From contig CAJZBQ010000032.1 in assembly GCA_914767885.1 (NCBI GenBank), forward strand, positions 682,001 through 746,000: a stretch of DNA of 64,000 nt, written 5' to 3'. This stretch comes from Blepharisma stoltei (taxonomy: Eukaryota; Ciliophora; Heterotrichea; Heterotrichida; Blepharismidae). Made by a program: the position numbers and the translations under genes. Of the stretch, positions 56,520 to 64,000 are shown piece after piece (the stretch's first letter is position 1; each line of letters starts with the position of its first letter). The notes under the pieces are model-generated. The model saw nothing but the letters and a program-made list of their open reading frames with translations. It had not been told where the DNA came from and did not search any database.

Positions 56520-59500
56520 ATGTCACAGCAACAAAATGAGAGAAGTCGAGAAATAGAACTTTCAGGATATGCACTTGAGCCCACATCTTTGTATCCGAAA
56601 AATAAAGTCAGATCCACTCGATATAACCCTGTAACCATAATTCCAAAGAATTTGTTTGAGCAGTTCCATAGGTTTTCAAATATATGATTTTTGACTGTCT
56701 CTGTTTTTCAACTAATTCCAATAACAGCGAACCCAACTGCTTCATGAAGTACAATAGCTCCATTTAGTTTTTTATTGGCCTTTACCTTCCTAAAAGATGC
56801 TTATGATGACCATCGTAGGCATAAAGGTGATAAATTAACAAACAATTCGTTTTGCCGATGCTGGAATGGAGTTAAGTTTGAGCAAGCCAGATGGAAAGAT
56901 TTGCAGGTTGGGCACATTATTAATGTATTAGATGGAGAAAAGATTCCTGCGGATATTGTGCTACTTTCAGCTGATAACTCAGATGGTACTTGCTATGTGA
57001 GCAGATCTGGGATTTTGGGGAAAACTGAATTGAAATTAAAAACCGCCGTGACGGAAACCCACAAGATAATATTTAATTCTGATGAAGAGCTAGCACTAAA
57101 GAGGCTTTCAGGCACAATAAAGCTTGACGACCCCAATAATGATTTTTCTCATTTTGGAGGAGACTTGAGGCTTAAATTATATCCAAAGTCAATAGACTTA
57201 TCACTTGATAATGCAGTTTTTCGTGGAAGTACACTAAAAGGATCAAATTCTATTATTGGAGTCGTTGTTTATGCTGGAAAAGAAACGAAAATCCACATGA
57301 ATATCCAAAAACCCTTAAAAAAGACCAGCAGGATTGAAAAACGTGTCAATGAATTTGTGCTGTACATTTTACTCTTTCTACAACTAATAGTCGCATTTTC
57401 TATGATTTTTCAGTATTTTGTATATAATACCAACCATGATTATAATACTTTTGAGTCGTATGTTAATTTCGTGCTCTTATACAACAACATTATACCCATT
57501 TCGCTTTTTGTGACTATGGATATTATAAGGATTTTTCAAGTTTGGATTATTGAAAGACAAACAAAAGGAGAAATTGAGTTCCGAACTGGAGATTTAAATG
57601 AGGACTTGGGACAAGTAGAGTATATTCTGGCTGATAAAACAGGTACAATAACTGAAAATGCGTTAATCTTGGACACCTGCATTGTAGGACTGGACACTTA
57701 TACGAAAGGAGGCTTGTTTGAGAGCTATTTAACTATAAATGATGAAGAGAAACCGTTGACATCTCATATAGAAAATCAGTTTGGAACGACACTTCCTGAG
57801 CTTGAAAAAACTCATGAAAAGATCAATATTGACACCTTCAATTCATCAAGGCCCTTAATAAAGCTCAAAGATGAAGCTTTAATTGAAAAAGGCGATTCCC
57901 AGCTATTGCATTTCATCAAATGCATGGCTCTATGCAATTCTTGTGTAATTGAAAATGAAAAAAATTGGAAATTCATAGGAATTTCAGTAGAAGAGAAATT
58001 ATTATTGGAGTCTGCAAAACTTTATGGCTTAAAAGTTATTAATATGAATCCGAAAAACTGTGTGATTGAGTGGAATGGAGCCTTAGAGCTCTATAAGGTT
58101 ATTGCTTCAAGGCCTTATAGCTCAATTACTCAAAAATGTTCAATTGTTCTAGAAAAAGAGGGTGAAGATTTTGCTATTTTATATAGTAAAGGATGCTTAC
58201 TACCCCCCCCCCCCACTCCGTGAGCGAACAAAAAAATTTTGTTCGCTCACGGAGGGGGGTTAATTTTTTTTTTTTAAAAAAATTTATATATAAATTTTAT
58301 AAAAAATATTTTTTTCGAAATTTAAAAAAATCCTAATTTGCAAAAATTGGGAAGCAAATATTAATTTAATTTGCAAAATTTATGTTTTAAAAGGCAATTT
58401 GTTTAAAATTAAACAGAATTAGCTCTAGATTTCATTATACTAATTATCACTTATATATCAAAATTTTTTTCCATTAAAATTTTTTCTATTAAAAAAATTT
58501 TTGTTCACTCACGGAGGGTGGGTTTTTGGTCAAAAAATGGCGATTTTTCTAATGGTTTTGTTCGCTCACGGAGGGGGGGGGAGTTAGAGCAAATAATTCC
58601 ACTTCTAGATGTTGGAAATGAAATTAAAAGCTTTATTGATGAAAAGACGAAAGAGTTATGCTTCAAAGGCCAAAGAACTATAATTGAAGGCTGCAGGATT
58701 ATTAGCCCAGAAGAGAACTTTGAATTCAAGAAAAAGCTAGAAATAATCAGGAGCTCTCCAATAAACAGCGAGGTAAGAATGGAAATTTTATTTCAAGACA
58801 TGGAAGCCAATTTATCATATTTAGGCATCATTGGTATTGAAGATAGCATTTCTTCAAAAACACAAGATGCAATTACCAATTTGCAGGATGCAGGAATTAA
58901 GATATGACTTTTGAGCAGTGATGCAGAAATTTCATGCATAACAGCAGCTTATAAATCGAATTTATTTAAAAAAGAGAACCCAGTTCTCAAAATCCATGGC
59001 TTAAATAGCCAATACCTCTGCACTAAAGCTTTGCAAAATGGAATAATGAACTATATTTATTGTGAAGGTGTAAGCTCAATGGTCTCCAGAAATCAATCAT
59101 TAAGTTACAAGCGAAAAATGACTTACAGAAGAAATAAATCAATTAATTTGCACATGCGGTCAATATCAGTAAGAGATAGCCAACAATTATTAAAAGAAGT
59201 AAGTGCTAATTACTCAGAGCCAGAAAATGAAGATCCTGACGCTATGCCATTTCAAAACGGAGCTGAAAAACTCCTCTCTGTCCACACTATGGGAAAAGAG
59301 TTTACCTTAAGAGAAAGATTTTCAAGCAATTTTCAGCTTTTAGACAAATCATTTGCCCATGATAAAGTAAAATTTTCATTAACAATCGACAGGATTTCTT
59401 TTGATACTGCATTTGGAATCGATGAAACTCGAAAACTCCTAGTCTGTTTGCTTTTGGCAGCTGATTCTATTTGTTTTTATGGGTTTTTACCTCAAGATAA

Positions 59501-62500
59501 AGCTAAAGTTGTAAAGCTATTAAAAGAAAACACAAGCTTTAAGCCACTTACTCTAGCAATTGGAGATGGAAATGGAGATATACCAATGATACAAGAAGCT
59601 GATATTGGGGTTGGGATTATAAATAACTTAGAAAGCCAAGCACAAAACTATGGCGAAATCAACGTCACAGACTTCGCACAGCTGGAAAGGTTGCTATTAG
59701 TATATGGATTCTGAAATTATTTGAGAATTACAAAAGCTTTGCTGCTTTATCTATATAAAAATTTTATATTGACTTATCTAATTTTCGTCTTTGTGTGGGT
59801 CAGTGAGTTTTCAGGCACTTTAATATTTGATGGCGACCTTCTAATTGGCTACAATATTTTGTTTACCACTGTCCCTATTATTTTACTAGGAATCTTTGAC
59901 CAGCCATTATCCCAAAAAAAAATTTTCGAGAATCTCCAAGTGTATTCAATTGGAATTTTAAACAAATATTTCAATGCCAAAAGGATCCTGAAATACACAG
60001 TTTTCTCATTTATCCAAGCTCTCTTAATTTCAGTTCTGGTTTTTTATTCATTCAGCTCAATATCTAATGAAGGAAAAACAGAAAACATTGGCATGATTGG
60101 ACTTGCGATGTACATTATAATGGTTTGCTCAATACTTTTTCAAGTCTTTTGTGAGACTTTCCAATATTCGCTGCTATATTTATTATCTCATGTTTTATCT
60201 ATTTCGGCTCTTGTTATTTGTGTTACTATTTTATCATCTGTGTATTTTGATGATAATGATTTATATCAAGTAGGCTCGGAAATATCAAATTATCCAATAG
60301 CTATCATATTAATACTAACTGTGCCGTTGGTTAGTATTATCCCAAATATTACCTACAAACTTGTAAGAGCTCTTCTGTTTCCTACAATTCTTGAAGAAAT
60401 TAAGTCATTTTCTATGACTTTAAAATCATCAGAAAAATTTTCAAGACTAAAGCAGTTTTCAAGCAGTTTGAAACAATTGTATAAATCTGGAAACATCACT
60501 CAGGCAACGCTAGAATATGAACTTTTTGATATAAATAAATATACGTTGAATTTTCTTTCAAGGTATATCGAGAGATTCTATAAAGAAACTTATATTGCAG
60601 AAAACAAATTTTATTTTAGAATAATAACAACACTGCTTTGGGTGTTTTTCACTGTATGGTCGCTAATTGAAATTTTATGGCTCAACTCAGCTCTTTCTTA
60701 TAGTCTGATTAGAGCTCTTTGTATGTGTGGATTTACTATTATCCTTTTCTTTGTATGGACTGATATTTTTCATAAAAAATACGTCAACTTTGTGATTATT
60801 TCTATCTTGATATCTATAGTAATCAAATTTATAATAGAAATGACCTACTCTCAAGTCGGCACAATAACTACAGCTTGTATTCCTGCTCTAACATTTATCT
60901 TATTTAATGTCGACTGAATAAAAAACTTAGCACTCAATGTATTTTCAATGACCTTATTCTTTTTCTCAATCAGCATTAACTATCCATCTTCAAACGACCA
61001 GTTTCAAGAAACTCTAGACATTTTATCTTTTATCATAATAATCCTATCAATAGCCTTCTCATCAGGAATCGTTGGCTATTTCATTGACCTCTCCAAAAGA
61101 GTTGAGCACAAATATACAAGACTTAAAGAAATTGGCATTGAAAAAACCCAAAACATTTTAGCAATATTTCTCCCTAGCTTTGTAAGCAAACGTGTAAAAG
61201 ATGGAGCAAGATATATAGCAGAAGACCAAGGGATTGTAACTGTAGTATTTTGTGATATTTATGATTTTGATACTATATGTGCTGAATATAAACCAAATGA
61301 ATTGACTTCCTTTCTGGATCAACTGTTCCAAGAATTCGACCAGATTTGTACTGTGGTAGGGATGACGAAGATAGAAACGGTTGGGAAAACTTATATGGCT
61401 TGTGGAGGATTGAAAGATAGTGATAATGAGATGATAACAAGAGTTAGAGAAGTCCCTCATGCTAGAAGAGCAGTCGAGCTAGGGTTGGCTATGATTTCAC
61501 ATGTGCAGACTTTGTGCTTGAAAAGTGGGGCTGAGCTGAAAGTAAAAATCGGGATAAATAGTGGTCCAGTGACAGCTGGAGTTGTTGGGTTTCATAAACC
61601 GCAATTTTCACTTGTAGGGGATACTGTCAATACAGCAAGCAGAATGTGCTCAACTTTGATGAAGGCAAATAATATTCAAATTTCGAAAGAAACATATGAT
61701 GTGTTGGAAAATTATGCAGGACTTTCTTTTGATCCAAACGAAGTAGAAGCCAAAGGAAAAGGAATAATGCAGACATTTATAGTCACAGAGATCCCAGATC
61801 CTAATAGCTCAGTTAAGCAAGTCGCTGAGCAACGGAGAGGATCACGCCTGAGCTCAGTTGGGCAAAATGCCTATGATGAAATTCCAACAGAAACAACGAC
61901 TACCACTCTTTCAAAACTCACGAGATACAGCACAATCTTAGACCATTTCGAATTGAAAAACCCTAAAGAAGTCTTCAAACGAAACTTCACCGGACAAATC
62001 AAAAAAGTCAATTTTTTTGACTTTTCTTGCAAAGAAAATGAAGTCCAAAAGCAGTTCAGAGAAGACAAGCTAAACAAAAGCAGAGACGCCAAATACATTG
62101 TAGTCTCGATTTCCGCCATTTGTTTTGGCTGGCTGCTGCTTGTGTCTATTTTGAAATATAGTTACTTGGATACGTGCACAAATACCCCTATTCTTATCAG
62201 CCGAATTATTGTAGTAACTATTCTTGTGTTGGTGATTACCCTTCACAATAAAATCTACTTGACCAGACTTTATCCATTATTGATAATAATTTCAATATTA
62301 TTTATGTCTGTCTCGGCGCTTAATGCTTATGAGTATTGTGAAATTGTAGTCGATGACCTTGTTGCTGTTGAAATCATGTATATTATTCTTATCCTAAATT
62401 ATATCAGCGGAATCTCAATTACTAATTTAATTTGGTCGAATTTTGCTGTATATATTTCATGGGTTATTACTGGGGTTATTTATGTGGATAGTAGCTCTCA

Positions 62501-63517
62501 TTATTATAATATTGTTTTGATTGGCGCATTTGCATTGACCCATTTATCGAGTGTGTACTCTCAAGAAAACCATTTACGAATCCATGAAAATTTGAGAATA
62601 CTTGCTGAAAAAGAAATAGAAAAAACTGATAAGCTATTAACACAGATGATGCCACCTAATGTGCTAGAAAATTTAAAACAAGGAAAGCCAAGCACTGATC
62701 GACTTTTTCAAGTGACTTTGCTTTATGCGGATATTGTGGGGTTTACTGCATGAAGCTCAAATAAAACACCTCAAGAAGTGGTAGGTATGCTCTCACTTCC
62801 CTATTTAATAGTGAACACTTTTTTGATTGTTATTAATTGGCTGTGGCTTGTAAAATACTATAAAAATATATATCAATTTTTATTTGTTTTAAAAGTGCTA
62901 AAGATACTTGCAATTATAGTAAAAATAAAGTTTTAAATTTTTTAAAGATTAAAATAAGAGTAAATTTTATTTGTTATTAAAAGGTAGGTAAAATTTATGG
63001 AAAAATGGTAGTTTTGCTCATTATTATAAGGTATAAGTTAGAGCTTTTTACGAGATTTGATAAGCTCTGTGTAACTCACTGCGTGTATAAGGTTCATACA
63101 ATAGGCGACTGCTATGTGGTTATGGGATACACAAGTGAAGAGTCAAGAGACCCTGAAATTGAATGCTTGAATATGATTAATATGGCAAAAGATATGATTA
63201 GGATTATTAATGAGGTCAATGAAGTTAACGGCAGCCAATTAAATATGAGAATTGGACTCCATACTGGAGAAGTCATTGCTGGGATTATAGGTACTACTAT
63301 TGTAAGGTACGATATATATGGTCCTGATGTGCTGATTGCTAATAAAATGGAGAGTGGAGGTGAAGCAGGAAAAATCAACGTTAGCGATGTGACTAAGGAA
63401 ATGCTAGAAATAAGATACCCAGGGCACTTTCTATTTACATTTAATAGAGAAATCAGTGTTCCGACGATTGGGAAAACCCATAGATGTTTTTTCGTAGATA
63501 ATGAAGTAAGAAATTAA
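56520..63517 (+). CDS. P4-ATPase/guanylyl cyclase fusion, two IESs
   Basis: An integral-membrane enzyme making cGMP, of the kind known from ciliates and apicomplexans. Removing 387 bp at 58197 and 245 bp at 62793 gives 2121 residues. The N-terminal half is a flippase-like P4-ATPase: RYNPVTIIPKNLFEQFHRFSN, DKTGTITEN (phosphorylation Asp, about residue 371), YSKG, and IGDGNGDIPMIQEADIGVGI. The usual DGET is degenerate (LGKTELK). Two membrane bundles alternate with two class III cyclase domains. Domain 1 has KIETVG and DTVNTASRM (purine and Asn/Arg residues, E and S at the specificity sites); domain 2 supplies YADIVGFT and TIGDCY metal aspartates. That is the reversed order reported for this family. 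Several TGA-Trp. Confidence 0.93.
58197..58586. mobile_element. Family E C-rich-ended IES in the P4-ATPase domain (387 bp removed)
   Basis: TTA flanks at 58197-58199 and 58584-58586. Left end TTA-CTACCCCCCC followed by a hairpin (CTCCGTGAGCGAACAAAA and complement), AT-rich body, right end GTTCGCTCACGGAGGG...GGAG-TTA. Joining gives YSKGCLEQIIPLLD in frame. Confidence 0.93.
62793..63040. mobile_element. 245-bp IES in the second cyclase domain, TCA/TTA flanks
   Basis: The frame leaves class III cyclase sequence after VVGMLS and re-enters at ELFTRFDKLC. The flanking triplets are TCA (62793) and TTA (63038); the left end TCA-CTTCCC follows the TNA pattern. A TA join (GTA to TTA) is also in frame but loses four conserved residues. 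Confidence 0.7.
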
Positions 63518-63529
63518 TTTTATCAATAA

Positions 63530-63970
63530 ATGGAGAGCAGAATTCATAAAGAGTTCAACGATTTTACAAGCAACTCAATAGAAAATTGTTCCATTGAGAT
63601 GCAAAGTGACAATTCTTTTATTTGGAATGCTGCTATTCTAGGACCACTGGAGACTCCATATGAAGGAGGTTACTTTTTTTTGAGAATTACAATTCCTGAG
63701 GATTACCCTATAAAGCCACCAAACGTGCAATTCACGACTAAGATTTATCATCAAAATATAAATCCTGATGGAAAATTTTGTAGTTATCATTGCTTTTGGA
63801 AGGATAATTGGTCAGCAGCTAAAACAATAAGAGGTGTTATTGAATATATTATTGATCTTTTAAAAAATCCAATTGCTGATTGCAATGCGGATCATAATTT
63901 TGATGATATTAATGATACTGAGAAATTTAAAAGAACTGCGAGAATTTGGACTCAGAGATATGCGATGTAA
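63530..63970 (+). CDS. Ubiquitin-conjugating enzyme E2-like
   Basis: 146 residues, the E2 core length. Starts 12 bases after the cyclase stop. Features in order: N-terminal helix, WNAAILGPLETPYEGGYFFL, PEDYPIKPPNVQFTTKIYH, and the active-site loop HQNINPDGKFCSYHCFW, where the first Cys aligns with the catalytic Cys (usual HPNINxxGxICLDIL). KNPIADCNADHNFDD follows and a C-terminal helix. The HPN Pro is Gln and the LDIL segment is SYHC, so the substrate (ubiquitin or a relative) is uncertain. Confidence 0.88.
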   Translation: MESRIHKEFNDFTSNSIENCSIEMQSDNSFIWNAAILGPLETPYEGGYFFLRITIPEDYPIKPPNVQFTTKIYHQNINPDGKFCSYHCFWKDNWSAAKTIRGVIEYIIDLLKNPIADCNADHNFDDINDTEKFKRTARIWTQRYAM

Positions 63971-64000
63971 ATCGGCTAACTAGAAGATAAGTTATCGTTT

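Noticed and set aside
62770-63040. Cyclase IES joined at TA (GTA to TTA)
   Set aside because: It is in frame but deletes four residues of the conserved VVxLLxxLFxRFD segment; the TNA join keeps them.

Overview
The window reads as germline (micronuclear-type) DNA of a heterotrich ciliate, most probably Blepharisma or a close relative. Three observations support this. (1) UGA is read as Trp throughout: a MORN-repeat gene at 9023-10123 has ten in-frame TGA codons, each where a MORN unit expects Trp, and the DHHC enzyme encodes the Trp of its catalytic motif with TGA; genes end in TAA or TAG. (2) Thirteen spliceosomal introns could be placed and all are exactly 15 nt (mostly GTA...TAG), a heterotrich hallmark; Stentor shares the intron size but uses the standard code. 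(3) At least ten genes are broken by non-coding blocks whose removal at a short flanking direct repeat (TA or TNA) restores the reading frame, the conserved domain and a whole number of codons. These blocks behave as internal eliminated sequences (IESs). The genus is my inference.

Layout: 1-12.8 kb has an IES end with a TBCE-like gene end, a DHHC palmitoyltransferase with two IESs, a NEK-like kinase, a small gene with an 83-bp IES, an ankyrin protein, ribosomal protein uS17 (RPS11), a ubiquitin protease with an IES, a MORN protein and a long coiled-coil gene with two IESs. 12.9-23.5 kb has an IQ protein, PEX12, ribosomal P1 (IES), a tetraspanin-like protein, a K+-dependent Na+/Ca2+ exchanger (IES), a coiled-coil protein (IES), an FHA protein and a C2/coiled-coil protein. 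23.5-34.4 kb has a large inverted-repeat element, an LRR/EF-hand protein, metaxin, a CDPK (two IESs), a hypothetical protein and a PP2C phosphatase. 34.4-42.8 kb has tRNA-Thr, a CKK-domain (CAMSAP/Patronin-like) protein with three IESs, two small genes, a zinc-finger protein and a katanin-like AAA ATPase. 42.8-64 kb has a tubulin-ligase-like protein, a six-EF-hand protein, an EH-domain (EPS15-like) protein with three IESs, a P4-ATPase/guanylyl cyclase fusion with two IESs, and an E2 enzyme.

The genes fit a ciliated, Ca2+-signalling cell: CDPK, EF-hand, IQ and Na+/Ca2+ exchanger proteins; microtubule factors (katanin-like, tubulin ligase, CKK, TBCE-like); and several candidate myristoylated/palmitoylated MGxC proteins beside a palmitoyltransferase. 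They are packed tightly on both strands with short spacers. The most unusual content is the IES population. One class has C-rich ends and appears to duplicate a three-base TNA target. A second has TATA-bounded termini, several forming hairpins. Repetitive elements with 10-16-base target repeats also occur, one of them inside a coding sequence and removable at a TA, and there are nested insertions.
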